NCBI GenBank assembly: GCA_963556255.1
Contig: OY744612.1
Location: 24,682,940-24,746,939, forward strand
Origin: Allolobophora icterica
Lineage: Eukaryota > Annelida > Clitellata > Crassiclitellata > Lumbricidae
Direction: 5' to 3'
DNA length: 64,000 bases
Shown: in pieces, positions 48,789 through 59,549 of the stretch
Position numbering within the stretch: position 1 is the stretch's first letter
Layout of the letters: each line of letters starts with the position of its first letter
The notes under the pieces: generated by a model
Databases searched by the model: none
Told to the model about the DNA's origin: nothing
Seen by the model: the letters and a program-made list of their open reading frames with translations, nothing else
Made by a program: the position numbers and the translations under genes

Positions 48789-49796
48789 GGTCTGTCGGTC
48801 TGTCACAGCGATCTTTGACCGGGATGCATTTCTACACCATTCGAGCTTTTCACTCCAAACCTTCACTACTGTCTCGGGGTGGGCATTACACACCCAGTGT
48901 GCGGCTTCGCGTCCCCAGTTTTCACCGCTTCCATGGTCTCCCGGCCCAAAACCTCTGCCAAACCCCCACTTTCAAACAAATTCCAGTCGACCAATTTTCA
49001 TTCGCCAGATGGCGCCGCCCGAGAAGATTCTGTCACCGGCACGCATTTCTACAGATTCGCCAGATGGCGCAGCCGTAGCGATGTCACTTCACATTTACTG
49101 ATGATGGTGGTGGTGGTGGTGGTGGTGGTGGTGGTGGTGGTGGTGGTGGTGGTGGTGGTGGTGTTGTGAAACGTATAACCCCGGGCAACGCCGGGTAAAC
49201 CAGCTAGTGACTAATAAAATTGCTTTAGTATTTACACAGTGTGAATGATACTTTACTGTTGTTTTGGACAGTTATTTTGACTTCCGGTTATTTACCATGG
49301 AATGATTTCAAAACAGACTCATAATAATTTTGTACATTTACATCCAGTGCTTGTAAAGCTGCTATGTGTGCCAGTGATTTCAGCACCTGAAGAACGTATT
49401 TTTCACATGGCAGAATTTTTATGAGGCCCCACAGGTTACGTCTTGGTCAGAAAATTCTGAGCGAATTGGTTTTTTTTACAAAATGCAACAGGAGTAACAT
49501 TTCGCAAAAGGACTTATGTAAATACGATTTCGGAATTCTCTGCAGTCTGCATTTGGAGTTGCTTTGTTTGAATAAAATAAAAGAACTCATGTTTTCATTA
49601 AAATAGCGAGTAGTCCGACTTGACAATTTTTTTATAAGAATAGAAGTCTGGATATGGTTATGGTTTTTGCGTCTTTTTCTCGGTTTTGGTCTTGAGTTTC
49701 AAAGTCTTGGTCTTGGTCTTGAGGTTCAAAGTCTTGGTCTTGGTGTTCAAGGTCTTGGTCTTGGTCTTGAGGTTTAAGGTCTTGACAACAAGACTG
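48493..49796. mobile_element. hAT element with AAGACC arrays, interrupted by a Helitron-like element
   Basis: Ends CAGTCTTGTCCTCG and GACAACAAGACTG; perfect 8-bp TSD CATTATCC (48485-48492, 49797-49804). The copy 1 flank has the single site at 13787-13794. The centre retains a hAT C-terminal piece on the plus strand (FMRPHRLRL with ELVFFTKCN, about 49415-49480). Confidence 0.88.
48733..49207. mobile_element. Non-autonomous Helitron-like element, 475 bp
   Basis: Begins CCTATATATATTAAG (canonical TC changed to CC) and ends CTAG, preceded by a hairpin CCCGG-GCAACG-CCGGG. It is inserted between A and T, as shown by uninterrupted relatives of the host hAT (near 29570). No target duplication. Contains (TCTG)n at 48760-48790 and (GGT)n at 49105-49163. 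No Rep/helicase. Confidence 0.75.
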
Positions 49797-49900
49797 CATT
49801 ATCCTTATGCATGGGGTACAATCGGCGGTCGCCTCCAACGAAACACTGTTCACAAATCATACTCCGTTGGACAAACCTCATCGAAGCCCAGTGGGTAAAC

Positions 49901-50266
49901 GGTTCCGGTCCACTATTCCGGGGGTCCGCTATTCCGCCGGAATATGCATACTGTAGCATACATACAACATACATGCATACAAACATGCATACATACATAC
50001 ATACATACATGCAAACATACATCCATGCATGCATGTATGAATGCATGCGTGTTTGTATACATACAAACATGAATGCATGCATGTATGCATGTACCGGGTA
50101 TACATACATACATGTATGTATGCATGTATATACATATATATACATGTATGTATGTATGTATGCAAGTTTGTATGCATGTATGTATGTATGCATGTATGTA
50201 TGTTGTATGTATGTATATTCCGGCGGATCCCCGGAATAGCGGACCCCGGAATAGCGGGCCGGTACC
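49901..50266. mobile_element. MITE with GGTWCCGG ends and a CATA/TGTA microsatellite core
   Basis: The TIRs (about 40 bp) carry the repeated motif CGCTATTCCGG. TSD is the 8-bp GGGTAAAC (49893-49900, 50267-50274). Empty site in copy 1 near 13884-13891. The core (49950-50215) is CATACATA/TGTATGTA repeat, itself inverted about its middle. Confidence 0.8.
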
Positions 50267-50313
50267 GGGTAAACAGTCATAATAGATTAATAGTAATCTC
50301 CAAACTTCTAAAG

Positions 50314-52146
50314 CAGTGCTTCCCCACCTATGCGCCGCGGCACACAAGTGTGCCGCGAGCGCGATAGAAGTGTGCCGTGGGCGAATGTCGGAAATCAGAC
50401 GTTTTAAATTATAATAATTTACTCAGTCATGATATGCGCTATCCCACGCTGATAAACTGGTGGAGTCCAGTATAATTTCTGACCAGACTGATTTAGCTGT
50501 AGGCCCTATGTGAGCAGGGGGTCTTCACCTGTGATGCAGTGCATATATTTAACTATATAACTAGTGGGACAAATGTCCCAGTAGTTTTAAGATTTTTCCA
50601 AGTAGTTTTGTCCCAGGTAAAGTGGCTAAAACAGGCTCTATTTGGCAGCAAATGCTCTAAAATGCATTGTCGTGGCCAACTTTGTCCCAGTAGTCCAGAT
50701 CCGTTAAAATATGCCACACTCTACACCATAGGAACCTTGGAGAAAGGCTCCATCCAAAAAATATGGAGGGGATCTGTCAGTGTATGTGCCATCATTATTG
50801 GGGGATAGGGGAAGGAAGGGGAAGGGGGAAGAGGAGGGATGGGAGGGGAAGTTGCTCCAATGACTTCGGGGAGGATAGACGCCCATGTATGTGAGTCTGC
50901 ATACAGACCACTGTGTGTTGCTATTAACTATTCGATGAACTAAGTTACTTCTTTACTCTATGTCTATGACATCATCGTTAGTAAGCTTCATTATTACTCA
51001 TCTTTGCATCATCGTACTTTCAAATTCAAATTCTATGTTTCATCGCGCAGTTGAAGTTGATCCAGGTGCAGTTGTGTTATGTAGGCTATATATATGACAT
51101 TGTTATTGTGCATTTATCAGATTTGGAAGACAAGTTACAATATAATTTTCCAAGTTGAAATGTCTCTGACAAAGACTTGGCCAGAAACCCATTTCATCAC
51201 CAACTACAGATTGCGGAAAAGGAACAGCTGATTGACATTGCAGCTGACAGAACACTGCTACCTAAGTTCGCAGAAATGAATTAACAAAACTTCTGGATTA
51301 TGATAGAGAAAGAATACGCCTTGTTAGGTGCCAAAGCTGTCGGCATACTGCTGCCCTTCTCCACTACTTACCTGTGTGAAAAGGAATTTTCAGGAATGAC
51401 ACAATTCAAAACGAAACACAGTCAGCTGAAATGACTTACGAGTGTCGGAGTGTGCTTGTCCACCGCTGTTCAAGCTCATATTGATACAATTGAGCCCTAT
51501 CCCCCTTGCCCCACTAGTTATATAGTTTAATAGTTAAAATATGCACTGCATCACAGGTGTAGACCCTCTGCTCACATACAGCTAAATCAGTCTGGTAAGA
51601 AATTATACTGGACTCCCCCAGTTTATCAGCGTGGGATAGCATGACTATGCGCATAATTATTAAGACTGAGAAAATTATTATAATTTAAAACGTCTCATCA
51701 CATTCTTTGCAAAGTCAACCGTCCCATTAGCCATAGTTTTTCATTCTGGTTTATAGACTGCTTTTAATTAATTTGTCCCGGTTAAACTGGTTTTTGAAAG
51801 AACGGTTGACAATTCCTGATTATCAGTATTGACGTCGACATAATTCCTGATTATCAGTACCTTATAGGCTAGCCCTGAGGCAGCCATGGCCCCCATGGGC
51901 ATGAAGTGTTAGCGATTTCATTTTCTAAGCCTCGCCATATGACGGCGGGTGGCCAGTTAGCTTATCTCCCTCGCCGTCTCATCCTCCGACTGACAGTGTA
52001 CGGTCAGTGTACTCATCATAGCTGAGTTGACTAGGGGTGCAAGTGGAACAGAATTCTGTAACCAAATTTTTGCCTTGGCGAGAATTTTAACCCCGACCTC
52101 TCGATTGACAGTCGACTGGCGCGCTAACCACTACACCACCGAGCTC

Positions 52147-52200
<54 letters not shown>

Positions 52201-52288
52201 AGTACCATAAATGCTGCAGTGTACCGTCTCGTGAATGGTTTTGTTTTTAGAAAGTGTGCCGTGTGTGAAAAAAGGTTGGGAAGCACTG
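50314..52288. mobile_element. hAT transposon, 1.98 kb, degenerate
   Basis: Ends CAGTGCTTCCCCACC and (inverted) CAGTGCTTCCCAACC; perfect 8-bp TSD TTCTAAAG (50306-50313, 52289-52296). Contains a transposase C-terminal relic, an internal inverted repeat (about 50400-50570 against 51500-51680), a tRNA-like stretch on the minus strand (about 52145-52080) and (TA)n at 52150-52194. Confidence 0.88.
51285..51434 (+). pseudogene. hAT transposase C-terminal (dimerisation) fragment
   Basis: Reads QNFWIMIEKEYALLGAKA and then ILLPFSTTYLCEKEFSGM, the conserved LLPF.TTYLCE.FS block of ZBED5/SCAND3-type hAT transposases, ending at a TGA. Upstream catalytic parts are not recognisable. Confidence 0.8.
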
Positions 52289-53184
52289 TTCTAAAGTGCC
52301 ACTCGAATCCCAAACACAGGGCACCAAGCAATTCACAAGCGCTGGACAACTGTTGGCGAGCAACTTGTCCAAGGCCGCTACGCAGTGGTTTGAGGTAGAT
52401 TCGAACCTGCGACCCACCGGTTACAATTCGGCACAGAACATACCGCTACACCACCGCGTCACCACATACCGTTATATCGTTTTAGAGTTCAAAGATCTCC
52501 AGTCAGAGATTTACACAATCCTCTCCGGGTTCTCGCCAGAGGATTTTGTAAGAAATTTTCACTGATGGGGAATTTTGAAAAAGGGCATTTTTCGCGCGTA
52601 ATTTTAAGTCAAAAAGCACTGAATCAGAGAAACCTTTCTGAGCTGTGGGCCACTGGAATAATTACTAATAATTTATTTATTATAATATTTTATATTTAAT
52701 TTATTATTTAATGTCATAATTTAATTTAATATTAATTTAATATTTATTATTATTATATAATTGTCTAATAAACAAGAAACAGTTAGTACATCCATTTTCT
52801 GTTTTAACAAGTACCTGTACCTGGATACGGTCCATTCTTCATCAGTTGAAGCTTCCTAAGAGCGCCATCTGCATGTCAGTGTGTCACAAAGGACAAGATC
52901 ATCTCACTGAAATTTTTTCTGTTAAGTTTGGTATACATCCAACATATCGTCCATTAATGTAGATATCCAAATTTGTCTGTCACTCCAAGTCTTTGTGAAA
53001 CCTCGAGCTTCAGCCTTCTCTTTATGGTCTCCATTTTGCTCTAGTTTATTCCACACAGCCTTGCAGCCATGAATGTTACTCAATAGACTATCGCATCAAT
53101 TATAACCTGATGCTGAGCGAAATGTACTTCATGATATTCAGGAAACTGTTTGACATCTTTGAGCTCAGAATGCAGCAAATTCGT

Positions 53185-54374
53185 CTAATTCTTCGATGTA
53201 CGAAAATATGTGGCTTTATGAGTTTTCAAAATTTCAAGCCTAGGATGCTTATCTTTTCCCTTCTCCCATTCCTTATGCAGTTTATCTCGATCTTTAACGG
53301 CATTGTGTGCTTCAGATTGCAAATGATCTACTATTAACTGTAAACGATCTTCACCATTAGCTCTGACACCTATTGTGATGGGCACAGTGCCGTTTCTCAA
53401 ATACTTTTTGGCACTGGCGTAAACTTCTACAAAATATTGGGGGGGGGCATTTTCCCGAAAAATTTCTGAATTTCGTACATCTTTTTGGGAATTTCATCTT
53501 TAAAAAAAGTTTATGACTTTTTTTAGTCGTTCGCCTCTTTTCTTTCTTTCAGGAGCTCATAACACACACTAAATTCGTCCTCACACTCACACCACACTGT
53601 CATTAACGTTTCTTACCAATCCCTCTCGACAAAATTTCGTTCAATTAAATATACCTTTATATTTTTTTAATTTTCATCTCGATTATTGGGGGGCATTGCC
53701 CCGGCTCCTCAATTATTGGGGGGTCCGGGGGCACGTGCCCCGGCTGCCCCCCCAGAGTCTACGCCTATGCTTTTTGGCCTCATCTATGTACTGAAGACAC
53801 AATTTACAAGACACATGTACACGCTTCTTTGAATCTTTAGTTGCGTCAAATATCTCTAGTTCGTTGTTGTTCTTTAATAAACTATTCAAGTCTAGTTTTA
53901 TTCCTTTGTAAAAAGAAACGCTGTTTCTTTTGTTCTGAACTTTACATTGCTTAACTGATGTCAAACTTGTCGGTTGACTAGGCCTAGTTGACAAACCTGC
54001 TTCGGTAAGTTGAATAAGTTCGTTGACACGTGTTGAAGACTTATGGCCTACTTGACGATAGAATAGCATCCAGACTCACAAAAATCATTGACGATTGACT
54101 TGCTGCATTTGCTAAATCATTTGCTACAATTGACGATTCACATTCGCCTGCTGCCTGACTCGCAACAGTTAACAATTGGTTCTTTACTCGCAGATGTTAA
54201 GGAGTGAGTAACTGGTGCTGCCTGATTGGTTGTTGGATGAAGATATAATTGTTTACTCTCGAGTTTGGCCAAATAAATCTGAAAGCTTTTGACATTTCTT
54301 AGCGCTATCCAAAAGCAAATCTGCTTTGTGTTTCTTGGCTCTTTCTGTACTCGGCATGCTTGTAATTTAACCAA
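53185..54374 (-). pseudogene. hAT transposase N-terminal region, interrupted
   Basis: Pieces at 54374-54138, 54069-53770 and 53411-53185. Recognisable are CKLCLQYIDEAKK and, after the interruption, NGTVPITIGVRANGEDRL with IVDHLQSEAHNAV, the Cys-plus-HL...H pattern of the BED/TTF-like N-terminus in KIAA1586/ZNF862-type hAT proteins. A 358-bp P-like MITE (53412-53769) splits it, with its TSD within the AKK codons. Frame breaks and loss of the catalytic core make it dead. Confidence 0.7.
53412..53769. mobile_element. P-like MITE, 358 bp
   Basis: Ends CACTGGCGTA and (inverted) CATAGGCGTA; perfect 8-bp TSD CTTTTTGG (53404-53411, 53770-53777). The interior is G-rich or C-rich near the ends (ATTGGGGGG). 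Same end family as 14676-16816. Confidence 0.8.
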
Positions 54375-54879
54375 TATTATTCTTGCGTAAATTGGATAAA
54401 TCCCAATCCCTAGAGATTAGCTTTATCGTAACCACTAACCAAAATTCAGTTTTACGGTTTTAGTTTATGTTTAGTTTTCGCTTTTAAATGATAAAATTAG
54501 AAATATCAACACACCGAAGACGTAAATAACAGCAAACAGCAGACTACTGGTGACCAAAGAAATATAAGTTTCAACGATTTCACGACTACTGTGGCAGACT
54601 ATTGGTGACCAAAGAAATATAAATAATAAAGATTTCAGACTCATAGACGTCTTTGGGCATACTATTGGTGACCAGAGAGATAAAAAAATTATAAAGATCT
54701 CACGTCTGCCGTGGTTTGCATTTACATAAGGTCACACAAATGACAAAAAATAATTATTTGGGACTAAAAAGGGCAAAATTCACTGGTGGGGAAAAGGACA
54801 AGGACTGGTGGGGAATTCGAGAGGGCTGGTGGGGAATTTCCCCACCAGTCAACATGTTAAAAAATGCCCTGGTTCTCGC

Positions 54880-55149
54880 GATTTAAGTAAGTAAACTTTT
54901 GCGAAAAAAATCTGTTTACATTACGACTTAACAATGATTTGTGCAAAGATTAGTTCAAAGCGGAACTGAGGAATTGCAAGTAAAAGTACGGAATTTACCA
55001 AATCGCGTATTCGTAGACCATGCAGTGCTGCGTCTACAAGGCTTAGAGGCAATGTCGACCCAAGATCTTTCCACTCACAGGTCTGCCCAATAGGGGGTCA
55101 TGAATATTCGTGAATCAGAGTGGGGCGATATATATATATCTATTATTAC
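54880..55149. other. Upstream flank of copy 3, continuation, no gene
   Basis: 54880-55075 matches 14165-14365. From about 55080 it departs from copy 1. Nothing coding seen. Confidence 0.6.
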
Positions 55150-55915
55150 TAGACGAATTAACGAATTCTCCTCGGAACTTGGTGCAGTGACTTCGATTAT
55201 GGAGGAGGTTCATATATACATATATATAATTTCTCTTTTTATATAATTGTTATAATAATAATAAAAATTAAAATAATAATAATAATAATAATAATAATAA
55301 TTATTATTATTATTATTATTATTATTATCTTGCACCTGAGGGATCATATATACCTCGGGTAAAAAAAATAATAATAATCTTTTTCTTTAATTAAGCATCT
55401 GCAAACGCACTGCGCTGTACAGTGAACATACATATAGTAGAAACGGCAGCCACGCAGGGCGCCTTACATACATGTATTACGTAGAAGCACATGATAACAG
55501 TTTTACAGGAGTCGAATATAACTGCTTATGCGGCAGCCACGTACGGCGCCAAATCACGGCCTACTATTCATTTAACTACCGCCGCCGCCTAGCGAGTGGA
55601 AGGCAGAATTAACCTTAAATTAATGGATGTCTACGGATTATTTGAGTGTAATAATGTTTTCCATGTACATCGCTGTGCGTTTGCTAGTGCTTCCCAATAA
55701 AGAAAATACTTACTTACTTACTTATTTGAGTTTAAATTTGAAGCCGAAACTAGGTCACGCTATTTTCTGGATAAGCAATTTGAAAGAGATAAGTTTAGAG
55801 AAAATGACACGAGCCACTGAGCAGAGCACACAGACACGTGGAGTTAGTTACAAAAAGTATGTCCAGCAACCGAAAAAACTCGTTCAATCTTGAAGGGGCG
55901 CTATATAAGACTACT

Positions 55916-56023
<108 letters not shown>

Positions 56024-56176
56024 TCAGTAGCATACCTAGAACAATATAAACTTATTTACTCTAGATTACAAGACCCCCAGTAGAGTAGATCAGACTAGAA
56101 ACTAAATACCTCATTTCACTAATAGAGGCAGCAGATTGCACAAAGCTGCAGTTATAATCGAAGTCACTGCACCAAG

Positions 56177-56943
56177 CAGGGCCGGCGCCAGAGTATTTGG
56201 TGCCCTAGGCGAATCTGTCGCTACGCGCCTCTGGCAAGTGCGATAACTAGGCCTAATTAATATTAAATTAATCAAGTTAATATAACCTTCACACAGGAAT
56301 GCAGCCGAATGCTGCATCTTTAATTTAGTACCATCGATTCGTCGTTCATTGTAATCATCTAAGAATCATTATTGCTTCTAAATTAAACAAAAATATGGCA
56401 TTTGATAAATTTTAAAGTTAGCCATAATTAAAGTAATATAGTCTGGAACTGCATTAGCTATGCAGCCTATGTTGTATGGTCTAACGCGTTTAATGGGAAT
56501 TTAAAATGTAAATATTAATTAATGATACAGTGCACAGTTTCATTTGAACACTTGGTAACTCCTGTGGCTACGTTTACGAAGTACCTACGTGCGAAGTCTA
56601 TACAAATATAGGCCTAATGTAATTTCAAAATTTGATTTTTCGCGCTTTCTCTTCAGCAAATGTAGAAACGAGAAGCAGATATCGTATGTAGGCCTACTAC
56701 TTAAAAAATTAAAGCAACAAGAACTACTACTCTAAATTTAGAAGTTCCTTACCATCAGTTGAGTCTTAATTTCTTTTTTCAAGAGAGCTTTGAATAATGC
56801 AATAAGACAATGTAGAGTGTACAGACCACAAGGCTTGTAGAGAGACATTGAGAGAGATAGACTGCGACAGAGACAGCGAGAGAAAACGAGATAAAACATT
56901 ACAAAGACAGAGAGACAGAGAGAGAGAGACAGAGACAGAGAAT

Positions 56944-57020
<77 letters not shown>

Positions 57021-57638
57021 GAACAAGGCATACTATTGCAGGCATATCTTAGCGCTGGAGCTGTGATATTATACGGTTAAAGTGCGCCGTGGTTGTACAC
57101 CTAAATGAGCTCATGTGCAGTCGAAGCGAACACCCAGTTCGCTTCGACTTGGGGGTCGAACAAGGTCAATTACTCCGACACATCAGGGTAACCTAGTACA
57201 TGTATAGACAAATACCACACATACAATATTCAATACACATACAATATGTCTATGGCCCTGTGTATCAGATATCATAAGGCATCCCGGCCGCATCCGTCAT
57301 CATACAGACTGTAGTTCAGACTGCAGAGAGGCTGAGACATACACGCAGTACACGGGCTTTTTGAACACCGTAGGCAGCGGCTAAATATGTCATCACCTGG
57401 AACAATTAACCAAATTTAAAATTTGTGCGCTTCGAGGGAAATGAAAGAATCGGGCCCTAAAGCAGAATGTGACAGGGGGTGCGTACGCACCTTAAGCGTC
57501 TTGTATGGCTAGGCCTACGCCTCTGGACTGGCAAACCAGCGGCAATGGTTTAAAAAATATTTCTTTGTGTAGCTTTTATGCCGCCCCCAGAAATGTGCAG
57601 GCGGCCGCCTAGTTCGCCTAGTGGTTAAACCGGCCCTG
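56177..57638. mobile_element. hAT element with CAGGGCCGG ends, 1.46 kb
   Basis: Ends CAGGGCCGGCGCCAG and (inverted) CAGGGCCGGTTTAACC; perfect 8-bp TSD GCACCAAG (56169-56176, 57639-57646). Inserted in the right TIR of the 55150-57674 element. Contains (GA)n at 56946-57019. No transposase recognised. Confidence 0.85.
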
Positions 57639-57674
57639 GCACCAAGTTCCGAGGAGAATTCGTTAATTCGTCTA

Positions 57675-58300
57675 ACCATTTGACACAACGCAATTGGTAA
57701 CAATCACAGATAAGATTAGTAAAGTAATGACAAGAAATCTATCAGTTATCTAGTTCATTTCAAACTAATACAAATCGTAATATAAAACCCTCGATATAAT
57801 AAAGTTTTTTTATCAGTTTTAGTTGGAAGGGAGAAATTGTGAGCCCGAGGACGTAAAGATATAAGGAGTGGGTCGGCTCTCAGCCTCTCTGGAAAGTAAG
57901 GGCCAAGAACATCATGTGGGTTGGACACAACTGCATTAAATAAGCGATAGATCGTCAGCCAGGCGAGCGAGATCATCAGCTTTCTGAATGGATATCGGAA
58001 GAAAATCCATTTTGCGCTTACGCACTAAGATCGAGTCTATAGGGCCTATCGCCTTTGTTCTTTTCACCTTTACTCAGATAACCCTACCATGAGGGGGAGA
58101 CATACATAATACAGGATAATGTGGTTGCCCTTGCTATATTATGCAGAATTGGCGATGGAAAACCATGTGTTCGAAGAGTTCTCAGAGCATATAATTATGA
58201 GATGAAGATGAGGCCGTTAGGACTACATCCAGATGTAAACCCATCTTTATATCAGAACGTATAGGCCTATATAGGTACTCCTAAAAGTTCGTAATCGTAA
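57675..58300. other. Second copy of the duplicated upstream flank, no gene
   Basis: 57677-57896 matches 14440-14675, and 57897-58190 matches 16825-17180. It is uninterrupted here, which makes it the empty-site reference for the P-like element. Confidence 0.7.
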
Positions 58301-58387
58301 TCGTAATCTCCAAACTTCTAAAGCGCCACTCGAAGGCCAAGCGCAGGATACCAGCCTATTCACGAGCGCTAACACCAGCCTATTCAC

Positions 58388-58960
58388 GAGCGCTAAAAGT
58401 TTAATTGAGGAAAGTAGTTCCGCCCCTGTACAATTTGAGGGATAGAAGGACCTGCCCGCCTCAAGATTTAAATAGTCCTTTAAATACATAAATAACATAA
58501 ATAAAATAAATATAACACATTCAATCGCCGAAAGAGTTGACAAAATGGCGACCGAGGGCGCTGGTTTCCAGTGGTTACTAGAACATTTTCGCAATTGCAT
58601 CGTGAGCACTACATGAACGACGATGCCGGTTTCCAAGCGACACGCACAAGAGCGGCCGACAAGAGCGGCAACGGAAGAGGATATGGCGAATGGGCTGAGC
58701 GATTTCGAACGCCGTACGAAATGGCTGGTGCGATCAACCTTCCCTAGTCTACAGCGACTGTCTTACCGCATTGACTACGTCTGTCAACACAGCTCGTTCA
58801 TCGACACAAAACGAGCTTCAAAGAACAGCAATATTATTGGCGTGCAAAGCTCACTTGGAAGGTGAACACAGTCACAAAGTGGACGAAGAAGAGTATTCCA
58901 CATGTCAAGTTTCAGGTCCGTAATGTGTTTAGTTGCAGACGTGGATTAGGTTCACGGACA
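58388..58960 (+). pseudogene. Duplicated exon-like block with a Cys/His motif and frameshift
   Basis: 58388-58705 matches 19260-19612. From 58623 a frame runs MPVSKRHAQERP, then LSYRIDYVCQHSSFIDTKR. A one-base shift near 58840 is needed to continue as CKAHLEGEHSHK. The combination VCQH ... CKAHLE ... HSH resembles the Cys/His N-terminal fold of MULE/FLYWCH-type proteins. It may be a transposon-derived gene exon; function unknown. The shift could be a real lesion or a sequencing error. Confidence 0.4.
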
Positions 58961-58984
58961 AATGGTTCACGATCTTCCAGCTTT

Positions 58985-59215
58985 TAGTTTGAGCTATATA
59001 TATTTTCAGCGAGAATTCAGCTTCTACTTTGAGTTCTATTATCATCGATCTTCCAGCTTATAGTTTGATGAAAATAGAGCTAGACATACTTTTTTGTAGT
59101 CCAATGTAAAAAAACACAAACTTGAAGCTAGAAGAGTGATGAAAATAGAGCTCAAACTAAAAACTGGATGAGCGATGATGAAAATATAGCTCACCCTTTC
59201 GTAACTGAAGATTGT
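58985..59215. repeat. Inverted-repeat region, GATCTTCCAGCTT motifs
   Basis: Repeats of CATCxxTCCAGCTTxTAGTTTGA and of TGATGAAAATAGAGCT in opposing orientations produce an imperfect hairpin. No coding potential; possibly a MITE. Confidence 0.5.
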
Positions 59216-59549
59216 CAATGCAGACACGCACTGCAAAATCTATTACTAATATAGCATCTATGTTTTCATCGCCAAAAGCCAAACCCGTTATATATAAGAG
59301 GTCGTTGCGCCAAACGAATTCAGTAATCTATGCAATTCAATTTAATACTAATACACTATCACAGCACTAGTATACTCATCAGAAGAATAACCACAATGGT
59401 TAGTTACTGTTTAACGACATTGTGTCATAACAAAGATGATTAGCGTCGCCCTCCTCCTTTATCCAGGCTTGGGGCTGGCACTGCAAGAGTACGAGCAATG
59501 GTAAATTTCTCTCCGCTTATACAGGCAGTGAAGTGTCCTAGGACCGGAA

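Larger units (their letters stand above)
50290..52470 (-). mobile_element. tRNA-derived SINE split by a hAT insertion
   Basis: Same SINE as 13895-14095 at the matching flank position. The head is at about 52470-52394 with B-box GGTTCGAATCT, and the body at 52390-52297 and 50313-50290. The hAT at 50314-52288 separates body and tail. Confidence 0.7.
52537..54871 (-). mobile_element. hAT transposon, 2.3 kb, N-terminal transposase remnant
   Basis: Ends CAGAGGATTTTGTAAG and (inverted) CAGGGCATTTTTTAAC, with both subterminal regions containing GGTGGGGAA-type motifs. Perfect 8-bp TSD GTTCTCGC (52529-52536, 54872-54879). Copy 1 has the single site near 14163. Minus-strand coding pieces run from about 54370 to 53185. 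Confidence 0.85.

Noticed and set aside
49774..50367. Frames rich in His-Tyr-Met-Cys on both strands
   Set aside because: Produced by the CATA/TGTA microsatellite core of a MITE.
56738..57031. Ser-Leu repeat frames
   Set aside because: Produced by the (GA)n tract inside a hAT element.
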